Of a DNA stretch of 64,000 nt, positions 8,678 to 17,846 are shown piece by piece; positions within the stretch are counted from its first letter, which is position 1, and every line of letters begins with the position of its first letter. The translations under genes and the position numbers were made by a program. The stretch covers positions 2,644,001 through 2,708,000 of the forward strand of contig NZ_AP023213.1 in assembly GCF_014218275.1 (NCBI RefSeq), given 5' to 3'. The notes beneath the pieces were generated by a model. The model saw only the letters and a list, made by a program, of their open reading frames with translations, ran no database searches and was not told where the DNA came from. This DNA is from Citrifermentans bremense (GTDB lineage: Bacteria > Desulfobacterota > Desulfuromonadia > Geobacterales > Geobacteraceae).

Positions 8678-9055
8678 TCAAGTGAGGAGCTTCTCCTTCA
8701 GTTTCTCGTCGATGAAACTCTCTTCGATCGCCTCGCGCACCCATGACTCCGGGCAGCGTGAGAGGAGCGTCGCTGCCCCTTCGGCTACCGCCGGCACCTC
8801 GCTCCAGAGCGCGTTGCGCAGCGAACGGAGCCTGCGGGGGTCGGGCCTTTTGGCCGCCAGAAGCTCGCGGCACCCCTGGCAGATGAGCGCCAGGTTCGCC
8901 TCCATGGGTTCCTGGTCCGGCTGGTACTCCCAAAGACGCAACTCCTGGTCGCCTTCGCACCACTCGCAGCGAAACCCCGCCCTCTTGCTGACTGATTTCC
9001 CCAGCAGCTGCACCGCCGCCAGGTGGTCCTCATGTTCTTGCCGTCCCTTGGCCAT
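8678..9055 (-). CDS. PhnA-like zinc-ribbon protein
   Basis: A 125-residue soluble protein starting MAKGRQEHEDHL, with the start chosen because GGAGG lies upstream of the ATG at 9055. It contains CEWC followed about 30 residues later by CQGC, inside a segment (GFRCEWCEGDQELRLWEY) that resembles the N-terminal zinc ribbon of PhnA-domain proteins. The C-terminal half is helical and charged (LRSLRNALWSEVPAVAEG). Despite the PhnA name, this family has no proven link to phosphonate use. It is divergent from sfsA and precedes rfbA by about 100 bases. Function unknown. Confidence 0.65.
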   Translation of the reverse strand: MAKGRQEHEDHLAAVQLLGKSVSKRAGFRCEWCEGDQELRLWEYQPDQEPMEANLALICQGCRELLAAKRPDPRRLRSLRNALWSEVPAVAEGAATLLSRCPESWVREAIEESFIDEKLKEKLLT

Positions 9056-9260
9056 GCCACCTCCGCTGCCGCTTCCGCAGCCCTGAATCCAACACGATCC
9101 AGCCACCGAGTCTAGCAGAATCACCAATGAGATCAATATATTTCTGCATCAGGCGCATGCCGGTGGCGGAGAGTTTTTTCTCTGGACAGCACGGGTCGCG
9201 AACAGGTACCCTTTTTCCTCATTTTCAAGCGACCCGCGCAGCGCGGGACAAGGAGAGAGG

Positions 9261-9956
9261 ATGAAACTGCCGCAGCCGCTTTTCCAGGGGACCCTGATAC
9301 GGCGCTACCAGCGCTTTCTGGCGGACGTCGAGCTGGAGGACGGAACAGTGGTCACCGCCCACACCCCCAACACCGGGAGCATGATGGGGTGCGCCTGCGC
9401 CGGCAACCGTGTCCTCCTTTCCAAAAGCGCGAGCCTCACCAGGAAATACCCTCACAGCTGGGAACTGGTGCAGGCCGACGGCGTCTGGATCGGCATCAAC
9501 ACCCAGCTCCCAAACCTGCTCGCCAAAGAGGCGATCCTCGACGGCACCATCGCCGAGCTCTCCGGATACCAGCAGATCCGCAGCGAGGTCCCCTACGGCA
9601 CCGGGAGCCGTATCGACCTTCTGCTCTCCGGGGAGCGGGGGCTTTGCTACGTGGAAACCAAGAACGTCACCCTGGTAAAGGACGGGGTCGCCCTCTTCCC
9701 CGACGCGGTCAGCGAAAGGGGGCAAAAGCACCTGCGGGAGCTGATGAAGATGGTGCGCCAGGGACACAGGGCGGTGAACCTCTTCATCGTGCAGCGCGGC
9801 GACGGCTCGGCCCTTGCCCCGGCCGACGCCATCGACCCCGTCTACGGCAGGCTCTTGAGGGAAGCGGCACAAAAGGGGGTGGAACTCCTCGCTTACCGCG
9901 CCGAGGTGACCCGGACCGAGGTACGCCTGGAACGCTCGCTGCCGGTTGTACTCTAA
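9261..9956 (+). CDS. sfsA: SfsA family DNA-binding/nuclease-like protein
   Basis: SfsA (sugar fermentation stimulation) family, 231 residues, normal length. The N-terminal OB-like domain begins MKLPQPLFQGTLIRRYQRF, with HTPNTGSMMGC nearby. The C-terminal part has a PD-(D/E)xK nuclease-like core: RIDLLLSGE followed by CYVETKNVTLV (acidic residue, then E-x-K). E. coli SfsA binds DNA and affects maltose metabolism; its biochemical activity is unclear. The ATG follows AAGGAGAGAGG. It is transcribed alone, divergently from the zinc-ribbon gene. Confidence 0.92.
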   Translation: MKLPQPLFQGTLIRRYQRFLADVELEDGTVVTAHTPNTGSMMGCACAGNRVLLSKSASLTRKYPHSWELVQADGVWIGINTQLPNLLAKEAILDGTIAELSGYQQIRSEVPYGTGSRIDLLLSGERGLCYVETKNVTLVKDGVALFPDAVSERGQKHLRELMKMVRQGHRAVNLFIVQRGDGSALAPADAIDPVYGRLLREAAQKGVELLAYRAEVTRTEVRLERSLPVVL

Positions 9957-9960
9957 ACGG

Positions 9961-9988
9961 TTGACATCGCTTGCAAGGACGCTACAGT
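9961..9988 (+). promoter_or_regulatory. sigma-70-type promoter
   Basis: A consensus TTGACA (9961-9966), 16-base spacer and TACAGT (9983-9988) lie immediately after the sfsA stop and 25 bases before the next start codon. Confidence 0.55.
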
Positions 9989-10012
9989 TATAGGCATTGT
10001 GCCGAGGGTCCA

Positions 10013-10489
10013 ATGAGAATGCCCCGATGTACCATATACGCCAAGGAGAGCGGCGTCGAGATTTCCCCCAGCGAGAAGAAGCAGCAGGGTAAACCCGAGG
10101 AAGGAAGGGTCGCCTTCCGCTTTTTCAGGCTCGCAGCCGGCGCGCCGCAGATCAGGTTTGTGGCCGAGCCGTGGGAGGCGTTCGAGATCTCCAGAAGGAT
10201 GAATCAGGTGCAACAGGAGGGGGGAAAGGAAACCCTCACCCACCGCTACGAGAGCGCCGAAGGCGAGACCGTCACCAGGCTTAGCGTCGAATGCTACCAA
10301 AGAAACGGCAAAAAGGGGTACGCCTTCTCGGTGCAGCGCGGCGAGGAGAGCATCAACGTGGCGGCTCCGGTCGGGGAGTTCCTCTTCGCGGCGGAGTTTC
10401 TGAAACAGCTCTCGGTGGCGCAGTCCTGGGTGGAGCAGGCGGCGCAAAGGCAGGAAACGGGGGCCAAGGCGCAAAAACAGGTGCAGTGA
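10013..10489 (+). CDS. hypothetical protein
   Basis: A 158-residue soluble protein of unknown function, from the ATG at 10013 (MRMPRCTIYAKESG), which follows CCGAGGG. It has alternating beta-like stretches, an EPWEAFEISRRMNQV segment and a C-terminal helix rich in Ala and Gln (AQSWVEQAAQRQETG). No signal peptide, membrane span or cysteine motif is seen. It has its own promoter at 9961-9988, and the ATPase gene begins 48 bases after its stop, so the two may be one transcript. I do not recognise the family. Confidence 0.75.
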   Translation: MRMPRCTIYAKESGVEISPSEKKQQGKPEEGRVAFRFFRLAAGAPQIRFVAEPWEAFEISRRMNQVQQEGGKETLTHRYESAEGETVTRLSVECYQRNGKKGYAFSVQRGEESINVAAPVGEFLFAAEFLKQLSVAQSWVEQAAQRQETGAKAQKQVQ

Positions 10490-10536
10490 CGAACCGGCCG
10501 CGGGGATAGCGAAGGGGGCGGCAAGAGCGGGACAGC

Positions 10537-10980
10537 GTGATAATCAAACCGAGCAAGACCCTATACCTCAGCATCGAGAGCAAGCTCTCCGACGTGGCCC
10601 TGGTGGGACACGCGGTGCGCGGCGTCTGCGCCTGCTCCCCACTTAAGGAAGAAGCCTACGGCGAGATGGAGGTCTGCGTCGTCGAGGCCCTCAACAACGC
10701 CATCACCCACGCCTACCGAAGGCAGGAGGGGTTCCGGGTCGACACGGCCATCACCCTGCACCACGACCGCATCTCATTCGCCGTCTCCGACAGCGGAAAG
10801 GCGATAGAGCAGTACGCCCCCAGGAGCCTTGAATTCGACCCCGAGGTGATCGGGTCCATCCCCGAGAATGGCATGGGGCTCTTCATCATCGAGACCATCA
10901 TGGACGAGGTGAGCTACAGCTCAAAAAACGGCAGTAACACTCTCTCCTTCTGCAGGTACTTCACCCAGCCCCAGGCCTAG
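10537..10980 (+). CDS. anti-sigma regulatory factor-type ATP-binding protein (RsbW/SpoIIAB-like HATPase)
   Basis: A 147-residue stand-alone GHKL ATPase domain like RsbW/SpoIIAB, which bind sigma factors and phosphorylate STAS-domain antagonists. The N box is EVCVVEALNNAITHAY, the G1 box DSGK and the G2 box ENGMGLFII, so ATP binding appears intact. The start is a GTG at 10537 (MIIKPSKTLYLS) with a weak GCGGGA upstream. No STAS antagonist, PP2C phosphatase or sigma factor is encoded nearby, so its partners must lie elsewhere. It converges with the SNF2 gene on the opposite strand, 17 bases between stops. Confidence 0.85.
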   Translation: MIIKPSKTLYLSIESKLSDVALVGHAVRGVCACSPLKEEAYGEMEVCVVEALNNAITHAYRRQEGFRVDTAITLHHDRISFAVSDSGKAIEQYAPRSLEFDPEVIGSIPENGMGLFIIETIMDEVSYSSKNGSNTLSFCRYFTQPQA

Positions 10981-10997
10981 CGACTCTAGAAACTCCC

Positions 10998-13900
10998 CTA
11001 CCCCAGCAGGTATTCGAAATCCTCGCGGCTGATGGCGTTGCCCCCCTCGTGCTCGGCCTCTTCCAAAAGCGCCCGGTACAGTTTCAATTTCCGCTTTTTG
11101 AGCTCCATCATCTTCTCCTCGATGCTGTGCCGCATCAGGAGCCTTGTGATGGTGACCTGACGCTGCTGCCCGATCCGGTGCGCGCGGTCGGAGGCCTGGC
11201 TCTCGACGGCAGGGTTCCACCAGGGGTCCAGGTGGAAGACGTAGGAGGCGCGGGTGAGGTTCAGGCCGCGCCCCCCCGCCTTGAGGCTCAACAGGAATAC
11301 CCCCGGCTCGGGCGACTCCTGGAACCTCTGCACCATATCCTTCCTGCGCGCGACCGGGGTCGAGCCGTCGAGCCTGGAAAAGCCGATGCCGTGCTGGGAA
11401 AGCCCCTGCTCCACGATGTCCAGAAACGAGGTGAACTGCGAGAAGACCAGGACGCTGTGCCCCTCGGCGAAGAGCTCCTGCAGCTGGTCCACCAGGAAGT
11501 CGATCTTCGGGGAGCGGTCTGCGGCCTGCGGCAGGATGAGCTTGGAGCTCAGGCAGATCTGGCGCAGCTTCAAGATGGCGGTCAGGGCGATGATTCGGGC
11601 CTGCCCGGGGCTTCGCGAACTGTAGGCCTGCGCCACAGTTTCCCGCACCTGGGCCACGGTGCGGGCGTAGAGCGCCTTCTGCCTCGGGCTCATCTCCAGG
11701 TAGATGTCGGTCTCGACCTTCGGGGGGAGCTCGTCCGCGATCATGTCCTTAGACCTTCTCAGGATGAAGGGGTGGGTGCGCCGGACGAGCTTCTCCATGA
11801 ACTCGCCCCCCTCCCGCCCCATCTCCTTGCGGAACTGCTCGTAGGGGCCCAAAAGCCCTGGAAGCGCCAGGTCCATGACCGAGAAGTACTCCCCCAGGTG
11901 GTTCTCAACCGGTGTCCCGGTGAGGGTGAGCTTGAACCTCCCGGTCAACCTGCGCACGGCGCCGGTAGTCTCCGCGTGGATGTTCTTAACCGACTGCGCC
12001 TCGTCGAAGACGATGACGTTGAACGGGATCTCCTTAAGCTGCTCGATGTCGCGCTGCACCACGCCGTAGCTGGTGAGCACAAGGTCCAAGCCGGAGAAGT
12101 CGGCGCTGCGCCCCTGCCCGCGGTAGACCCCGACTTTCAAAGCTGGGTAAAAGCGCATAAGCTCGCTCTCCCAGTTGAAGATGAGGGTCGGCGGGACCAC
12201 CACCAGGTGCGGCGTCCCTTGCGCAAGCTCGCAGGGGATCTCCCCCTCGGCGATCCCGGCCAGAAGGGCGATGGCCTGGATGGTCTTTCCGAGCCCCATG
12301 TCGTCGGCTAGGCAGGCTCCGAAACGGTGCTCGTAGAGAAAGGCGAGCCAGCTGTACCCTTCCAGCTGGTAGTTCCTGAGCGTCGCCAGGAGCCTCGCCG
12401 GAGCCGGGCGCCTGGGGACGCTCTCGAAGCGGTTCAGGCTCTCGAAGATCCGTTCGTCCTCGGCAGACAGGAGCACCCGCACCCCGCTGCGCCTGAGCGT
12501 GATCCAGTCAAGGATCTGCAGGCGCGGCACGCGGACCACCTCACGTTTGGTCGCGGCGCCGAAGAGGGAGAGGGTGCTGCTGCTCAACTCGTCCAGTATC
12601 AGCATCTGGTTGCCGCGCCTGAATATCCCGCCCCCCTGGAGGGCGCGGACCAGTTCTGCATCGTCCACCGTCTCGCCGTCGCAGCTGATCTCAGGGCGCA
12701 GTTCGAACCAGTCGATGGTGGAGCGGGTCGCGTCCAGCGTGAAAGACCAGGAAACGGTCTGCAGCTCCTCCCCCCCGATGGAAAGCGAGAACCCCTCCCC
12801 GGCCAGAGCGTCGCAGAAGCGGGAAAGGCCCTTGATCAGCTCTTTTCGCTCCAGCGTCATTTCCCCGGGGTGCTCGGCCTGCCAGAAGATCTCGCAGCCG
12901 AAGAAGTCGCAGGCGATCTGCAACAGCCTGGCCTGCAGTCTCCCCTCCACCTCAACCGCCAGCCATTCCCCCTGCTGCGACAGTTGCAGCATCACACCCT
13001 GGGTGAGCGCCGCCTCGCAAAAGGAGGAAACGGCGGAGCGCGCCTCGGAGCGGACGCCGCGCTTGAAGAACTCAGGGGTGTCCAGCGCCTGCCGGACCAC
13101 CCTCTCGCGTTCAGCGGGACTCCCGGCAGAAAGGGCATTGAAACAGGCCTTGATCACTGAGATAACACGTTTCTTCGCCTTGAGCGTCTGCGGGAGGCTG
13201 GCGCGCCCCTGGGCGCTGAAAAACCTGAAGGCAACGGGCGCCAGACCGAAGACCAGCCCGTCGGCAACCCCCTCGGCAGCGATCGGCGCCTGCTCGGCGA
13301 GCTCGCGGATGTCAAGGCGGTAGCGCGGTTGGACCAGCCTCGGAATCACCGGGGTACCGGCAACAGAAAAAGCGACGCCCCCCTTCCCCTGCCGCGGCTC
13401 GCCCAGGTCGAACTGCAGCGGGTTGAAGAGCCTGGCGGGGAAGCGGAAACCCTTGTCATCGCGGCAAGGCGCACCACCCGAAGCCGATTCGACCCGCGCG
13501 TAAAGCGACCGGTAGAAAACAAGACCCGCATCGTCCACCCGCTGCACCAGCCGGCGGCCAAGGTCGAAGTAGTACCCCTCGTGGACAAAGGAGCCGGGAT
13601 CTGGCGCGGAACCATCCTCAAGCGACAGGCTCGCCGCGAGCTCCTCCCCGTCGAGGTCCAGCTGCAGCAAGAGGGCCCGCTGGGTTGAGGGGTCGTACCT
13701 GAGCGGGACCATCCCTTCTGGGGAGTCGAAAAGGACGGGGAACCTGCCACGAAAGCGGGTGAGGAACTCTTCGATGCAGCGGCCGCGCAAGGCGGAGGAT
13801 TGCATGAGCCTCAAAAACTCGCGGATGGAGGGAGGAAGCGCGGCATCGAAAAGCGCCGCGGGAGCGAGGTCCTGGGTCAGGCGCAGCCGGGGGGATCCGA

Positions 13901-14360
13901 GTTCCAGGTCGAGGACCAGCGCGTAGCGCGCCTCACCCGATTGGGGATAACGCAGGTCGTCGCTTATCGGCGCAGGGACGACCAAAAGCTGGTTGCGGAT
14001 CTGCTCCAGATAGTCCTGCGGGAGCTGCAGCATGGGGAAGGAGGCCGGCGCCAGCGCCTTTTTCAGCGTGGCGAGAGAGGCGACCAGGTGGGGGCAGCGT
14101 CCTCCGGGACTCCAGGCGCCGCAGTTGCAGGTGCTGGAAAAGTCCCCCTGGAGCAGGGTCAACGTTACCAGGCAGCTCCCGGCATCTGAGATCTCGACGG
14201 TGAGCACGGTGCCGTCCTCGCTCCAGGTGACCCGGGTGACCGGCCTCCTCTTGCAGAGCTCGAAGCCGTTGAAGAGGTGCACCTTGTCGGCGAGTGCGTA
14301 TATGCCTGAGGCGGGCATCTGGAAAAGATGCCGCAGCAGGGGGTTCGACATTATTTCCAT
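10998..14360 (-). CDS. SWI2/SNF2-family helicase with SWIM zinc finger
   Basis: A 1120-residue SNF2 ATPase. Near the N-terminus (about residues 55-95) is a SWIM zinc finger, CxC...CxH (CNCGAWSPGGRCPH). A long middle region of the bacterial SNF2-associated type follows. The C-terminal motor has Walker A DDMGLGKTIQ, motif II VFDEAQSVKN, motif III-like LTLTGTPVENH, and motifs V-VI LKAGGRGLNL and ASDRAHRIGQ. Such proteins are DNA or RNA-polymerase translocases; the exact role of this bacterial class is not settled. The start at 14360 has a distant GGGAG; an ATG nine bases downstream is equally possible. A second SNF2 protein lacking SWIM is encoded at 17847-22007. Confidence 0.92.
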   Translation of the reverse strand: MEIMSNPLLRHLFQMPASGIYALADKVHLFNGFELCKRRPVTRVTWSEDGTVLTVEISDAGSCLVTLTLLQGDFSSTCNCGAWSPGGRCPHLVASLATLKKALAPASFPMLQLPQDYLEQIRNQLLVVPAPISDDLRYPQSGEARYALVLDLELGSPRLRLTQDLAPAALFDAALPPSIREFLRLMQSSALRGRCIEEFLTRFRGRFPVLFDSPEGMVPLRYDPSTQRALLLQLDLDGEELAASLSLEDGSAPDPGSFVHEGYYFDLGRRLVQRVDDAGLVFYRSLYARVESASGGAPCRDDKGFRFPARLFNPLQFDLGEPRQGKGGVAFSVAGTPVIPRLVQPRYRLDIRELAEQAPIAAEGVADGLVFGLAPVAFRFFSAQGRASLPQTLKAKKRVISVIKACFNALSAGSPAERERVVRQALDTPEFFKRGVRSEARSAVSSFCEAALTQGVMLQLSQQGEWLAVEVEGRLQARLLQIACDFFGCEIFWQAEHPGEMTLERKELIKGLSRFCDALAGEGFSLSIGGEELQTVSWSFTLDATRSTIDWFELRPEISCDGETVDDAELVRALQGGGIFRRGNQMLILDELSSSTLSLFGAATKREVVRVPRLQILDWITLRRSGVRVLLSAEDERIFESLNRFESVPRRPAPARLLATLRNYQLEGYSWLAFLYEHRFGACLADDMGLGKTIQAIALLAGIAEGEIPCELAQGTPHLVVVPPTLIFNWESELMRFYPALKVGVYRGQGRSADFSGLDLVLTSYGVVQRDIEQLKEIPFNVIVFDEAQSVKNIHAETTGAVRRLTGRFKLTLTGTPVENHLGEYFSVMDLALPGLLGPYEQFRKEMGREGGEFMEKLVRRTHPFILRRSKDMIADELPPKVETDIYLEMSPRQKALYARTVAQVRETVAQAYSSRSPGQARIIALTAILKLRQICLSSKLILPQAADRSPKIDFLVDQLQELFAEGHSVLVFSQFTSFLDIVEQGLSQHGIGFSRLDGSTPVARRKDMVQRFQESPEPGVFLLSLKAGGRGLNLTRASYVFHLDPWWNPAVESQASDRAHRIGQQRQVTITRLLMRHSIEEKMMELKKRKLKLYRALLEEAEHEGGNAISREDFEYLLG

Positions 14361-14525
14361 TGGATCTGCTCTCCCGCCAGGGGCTGCCGTAACGAACCGT
14401 TTAAGTTAGCAGAAAGCGCGCGCCAATACAACAACACCATGAGAGGCGAAAGCAAACGGGACTAATCTAGCGGCGCGTCGAGGAAATGCAGGGTCGAAAG
14501 GGGGGATAGTAAGGGACAGCGGGGA

Positions 14526-14557
14526 CAAAAAATGGGGGATGGCATTAACCATCCCCC
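14526..14557 (-). terminator. intrinsic terminator downstream of nudC
   Basis: On the minus strand a perfect 9-bp stem (GGGGGATGG / CCATCCCCC) with a 6-base loop is followed by a T-rich tract. It lies about 85 bases after the nudC stop. Confidence 0.75.
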
Positions 14558-14640
14558 TAAAAAGGAGACCCTGGGTTTTTTACTCCGGGGTGTTAATAAA
14601 GAGCTATCGGAGCAGCCGGATAAAACTTTAATGATTTTTT

Positions 14641-15489
14641 TTAAGCACCCTTTCCTAACGCAAAGCGGTCGATGATGAAGCGCGCTATGCTGCGGGGAGC
14701 CGGGAGGGAGTCGGGCATGCGTTCGCGGCTGAACCAGCCCGCGTCCTCCAGTTCGTCCCCGTCCACGTCGATCTCGCCCGAGCGGTAGCTCGCCACGAAG
14801 CCCGCCATAAGCTGGCTGGGGAAAGGCCAGTTCTGGCTGCCGATGTAGCGGATGTCCCCTACGGTCAAGCCGGTTTCCTCCTTGACCTCCCTGACCACGC
14901 ACTCCTCGAGGGACTCGCCGAAGTCGACGAAGCCGGCAACGAGGCTGAAGCGCCCGGCGACCCACTCGGGCTTGCGCACCAGTAGGAACTCGTCGCCGCG
15001 CTGGACCAGGACGATGATGCAGGGGTGGATATGGGGATAGTGCTCGTGGCCGCAGCCGGCGCAGCGCTTGCCCCAGGTGGGGAGGATGCGCTCCATCTCG
15101 CCGCTTCCGCAACGCGAGCAGTGGCGGCTTAGCTTTTCCCAGTAGAGGATCTGGCGGGCGAGCCCGTAGAGCGTGGCGAGGTCGTCAGGAAGCGCGGTCC
15201 AGTGCGCCGCGCGCAGCCCCTCAGGAAGAACCTGCGACTTGGGCAGGGTGTAGACCCGGACCGGCTCGCCGTCCCAGGTTCCGAAGAGAAGCGGCGCCCC
15301 GTCGGCGGCAAGCTCTGCCGGAAGCTCGCCGCGGTAGAGAGCTTCGCCGTCCAGCACCAGGTTCTCCCCCTGGAGCAGCACCAGGTGGCCAGGGCCGGCA
15401 TAGGCGTCGCCGTTGGGCTTTATCTGTGTGAAGCGCGATTTGATGATCTCAGCGTTGAAGGGAAGGTTGACCGTATCGGGGTAAGACAT
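14641..15489 (-). CDS. nudC: NADH pyrophosphatase / NAD-capped RNA hydrolase NudC
   Basis: Nudix hydrolase cleaving NADH to NMNH and AMP, and removing NAD caps from RNA. The 282-residue protein has the NudC N-terminal domain, a central four-cysteine zinc ribbon (CSRCGSGEM...CAGCG), and a complete Nudix box: GFVDFGESLEECVVREV followed by KEETGL fits G-x5-E-x7-R-E-U-x-E-E-x-G-U. The SQNWPFPSQLMAGF segment just after the box matches the SQPWPFPxS signature that separates NudC from other Nudix enzymes. It is transcribed alone, divergent from aguA, with a strong terminator at 14526-14557. Confidence 0.95.
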   Translation of the reverse strand: MSYPDTVNLPFNAEIIKSRFTQIKPNGDAYAGPGHLVLLQGENLVLDGEALYRGELPAELAADGAPLLFGTWDGEPVRVYTLPKSQVLPEGLRAAHWTALPDDLATLYGLARQILYWEKLSRHCSRCGSGEMERILPTWGKRCAGCGHEHYPHIHPCIIVLVQRGDEFLLVRKPEWVAGRFSLVAGFVDFGESLEECVVREVKEETGLTVGDIRYIGSQNWPFPSQLMAGFVASYRSGEIDVDGDELEDAGWFSRERMPDSLPAPRSIARFIIDRFALGKGA

Positions 15490-15661
15490 GTGGCAACTCC
15501 TGGTACAGAAGGTCTCTTTGCAGTGCCAGGCATAATACAGGAACGGCTGCCGGAAGCAACGGGTTTCATTGCCGTTGCGCCCCCCTTTTGGCTTGCATTG
15601 CCTTCGCCCAGTATGCTAATTTTTCACGGTTTGGCAGCTATTTCTCCTTCAGGAGCAGAGA

Positions 15662-16693
15662 TTGGAACAAGTAAGAAGATTGCCGGCAGAATGGGAACCG
15701 CAGGACGGGGTGCTCCTCGCCTGGCCGCACGAAAACAGCGACTGGGCGCCGTACCTCGACGCGGTGGAGCCGGTTTTCGCACAGATAGTGACCGCGATCA
15801 GCCGTTTCGAGACCGCCGTCGTGGCGGCCGCCGATCCGGACCTGGTACGCGAGAAGCTCGCCGCCTGCGGCGCGAACCTGGAGAAGGTCAGAATCAACCA
15901 GGTCGACACCAACGACACCTGGGCCCGCGACTTCGGCCCCATCACGGTCGAGGAAGACGGCGCACCGAGGCTCCTCAATTTCGGCTTCAATGGCTGGGGT
16001 CTCAAGTTCCCCTCGGACCTGGACAACAGGATCAACAAGCGGCTCCAGGCCCTGGGGGTATGGGGCGCACCGCTCGACACGGTGGGACTCATCCTCGAAG
16101 GGGGGAGCATCGAGAGCGACGGGGAAGGCACCATCCTAAGCACCGAAGAGTGCCTGATGAACGACAACCGCAACCCGCACCTGACCCGGATCGAGCTGGA
16201 GGAGGAACTGCACGGGCTCTTCGGTAGCGACCGCTTCCTGTGGCTTGCCAACGGCTACCTTGCCGGCGACGACACCGACTCGCACGTGGACACGCTGGCC
16301 CGGCTCTGCCCGGAGAACACCATCGCCTACATCCGCTGCGATGACCCCGAAGACGAGCACTACCAGGCGCTCGCAGCGATGGAGCAGGAGATCCTCTCCT
16401 TCCGGACCCGCGACGGCCGCCCCTACCGCGCCATCCCCCTCCCCTGGCCCGCCGCCAGGTTCGACGAGGACGGGGAGCGCCTGCCTGCTACCTACGCCAA
16501 CTTCCTGGTGATAAACGGCGCGGTCTTGGTGCCGACCTACCAGGACCGATACGACGCCGCCGCACTTGCCGCCATAGGTGAAGCTTTCCCGGGGCGCGAG
16601 ATCGTCGGCATCGACTGTCTGCCGCTCATCCTGCAGCACGGCTCGCTGCACTGCGTCACCATGCAGCTCCCCAAGGGAACCCTGAAAAGATAG
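15662..16693 (+). CDS. aguA: agmatine deiminase
   Basis: Peptidylarginine deiminase-family enzyme converting agmatine to N-carbamoylputrescine and ammonia. The start is TTG at 15662, giving MEQVRRLPAEWEPQDGVLLAWP, with CAGGAG upstream. Active-site features of the family are present: the DTWARDFGP segment, the GGSIESDGEG loop, DTDSHVDTLAR (His208) and the C-terminal nucleophile in HGSLHCVTMQLP (Cys331). Length 343 is normal. aguB starts 12 bases after the stop, so the two form a polyamine operon from agmatine to putrescine. An arginine decarboxylase to supply agmatine is not in this window. Confidence 0.93.
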   Translation: MEQVRRLPAEWEPQDGVLLAWPHENSDWAPYLDAVEPVFAQIVTAISRFETAVVAAADPDLVREKLAACGANLEKVRINQVDTNDTWARDFGPITVEEDGAPRLLNFGFNGWGLKFPSDLDNRINKRLQALGVWGAPLDTVGLILEGGSIESDGEGTILSTEECLMNDNRNPHLTRIELEEELHGLFGSDRFLWLANGYLAGDDTDSHVDTLARLCPENTIAYIRCDDPEDEHYQALAAMEQEILSFRTRDGRPYRAIPLPWPAARFDEDGERLPATYANFLVINGAVLVPTYQDRYDAAALAAIGEAFPGREIVGIDCLPLILQHGSLHCVTMQLPKGTLKR

Positions 16694-16705
16694 AGGGAGA
16701 TTTAC

Positions 16706-17587
16706 ATGCAAAAACTGAAAGTCGCGCTGGTCCAGCAGGCGCTCCGCCCAGACCGCGAGAAGATGATAGCCGCAACCTCCGCCTCGATCCGCGAGGCCGC
16801 AGCCAAGGGGGCCAAACTGGTCCTTTTGCAGGAGCTCCACACCGGCAGTTACTTCTGCCAGACCGAGGATACCGCCTGCTTCGACCTCGCCGAGTCGATC
16901 CCCGGCCCCTCCACCGAGCATTTCGGGGCACTGGCCCGCGAGCTCGGCGTGGTGATCGTCACCTCACTCTTCGAGAAACGGGCCCCCGGCCTCTACCACA
17001 ACACCGCGGTGGTGATCGAGAAGGACGGGAGCATCGCCGGGAAGTACCGCAAGATGCACATCCCCGACGACCCTGCGTTCTACGAGAAGTTCTACTTCAC
17101 CCCCGGCGATCTCGGCTTCGAACCGATCCAGACCTCGGTGGGGAAACTCGGCGTCCTGGTCTGCTGGGACCAGTGGTACCCCGAAGCGGCGAGGCTCATG
17201 GCTTTAGCCGGGGCGGATCTCCTCATCTACCCCACCGCCATCGGCTGGGACCCCAGGGACGAAGAGGCCGAGCAAAAAAGGCAGCTCGACGCCTGGGTCA
17301 CCATCCAGCGCTCCCATGCCGTCGCCAACGGCATCCCCGTTGTGAGCGTGAACCGGGTCGGTTTCGAGGAGGATCCAAGCGGCGCCGGCGCCGGGATCAA
17401 GTTCTGGGGCTCCAGCTTCGCCGCAGGCCCCCAAGGGGAACTCCTTGTGCGGGGAGGAGAAGAGGAAGAGCTTCTGGTCGTAGAACTGGACCTGCGCCGC
17501 AGCGAGGACGTGCGCCGCATCTGGCCCTTCCTGCGCGACAGGAGGATCGACGCCTATCAGGATCTGGTCAAGCGCTACCGGGATTAA
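16706..17587 (+). CDS. aguB: N-carbamoylputrescine amidase
   Basis: Nitrilase-superfamily amidase that hydrolyses N-carbamoylputrescine to putrescine, CO2 and ammonia. The Glu-Lys-Cys triad is visible: Glu43 in LLQELHTG, Lys116 in KYRKMHIPDD and Cys153 in LVCWDQWYPEAAR. Length 293 and the start MQKLKVALVQQ are typical; the ATG follows AGAGGGAG. It pairs with aguA 12 bases upstream. A CACAGAG-type repeat region follows. Confidence 0.95.
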   Translation: MQKLKVALVQQALRPDREKMIAATSASIREAAAKGAKLVLLQELHTGSYFCQTEDTACFDLAESIPGPSTEHFGALARELGVVIVTSLFEKRAPGLYHNTAVVIEKDGSIAGKYRKMHIPDDPAFYEKFYFTPGDLGFEPIQTSVGKLGVLVCWDQWYPEAARLMALAGADLLIYPTAIGWDPRDEEAEQKRQLDAWVTIQRSHAVANGIPVVSVNRVGFEEDPSGAGAGIKFWGSSFAAGPQGELLVRGGEEEELLVVELDLRRSEDVRRIWPFLRDRRIDAYQDLVKRYRD

Positions 17588-17613
17588 CGGCGCCAAGAAC
17601 TTACAAACCAAAA

Positions 17614-17799
17614 GGCGGAACACAGAGGTCGAAGAGGTCCACGGAGGTCCCAGAGGTGAAGCGAAACCTTGCAACAAACAAACGCTTTGCAGGAATAGGC
17701 GATCCCCGTCATCCATGTCTGATGTTGGTGAGTGCCTTTGCTTTTCCCAGACTAAACCTCAGCGCCCTCAGTGAACCTCCGAGAACTCTGTGTTCCGCC
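17614..17799. repeat. CACAGAG-type inverted repeat region
   Basis: A 14-bp perfect inverted repeat, GGCGGAACACAGAG at 17614-17627 and CTCTGTGTTCCGCC at 17786-17799, brackets 158 bases rich in GAGGTCC-type motifs. The same motif family recurs at about 34276, 39709 and 40427. It fills the gap between aguB and the SNF2 gene. Confidence 0.85.
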
Positions 17800-17846
17800 T
17801 AGGTTTAGGTTTGGTGAAAGCCTTTGACTTCATTACAGGAGTGACC

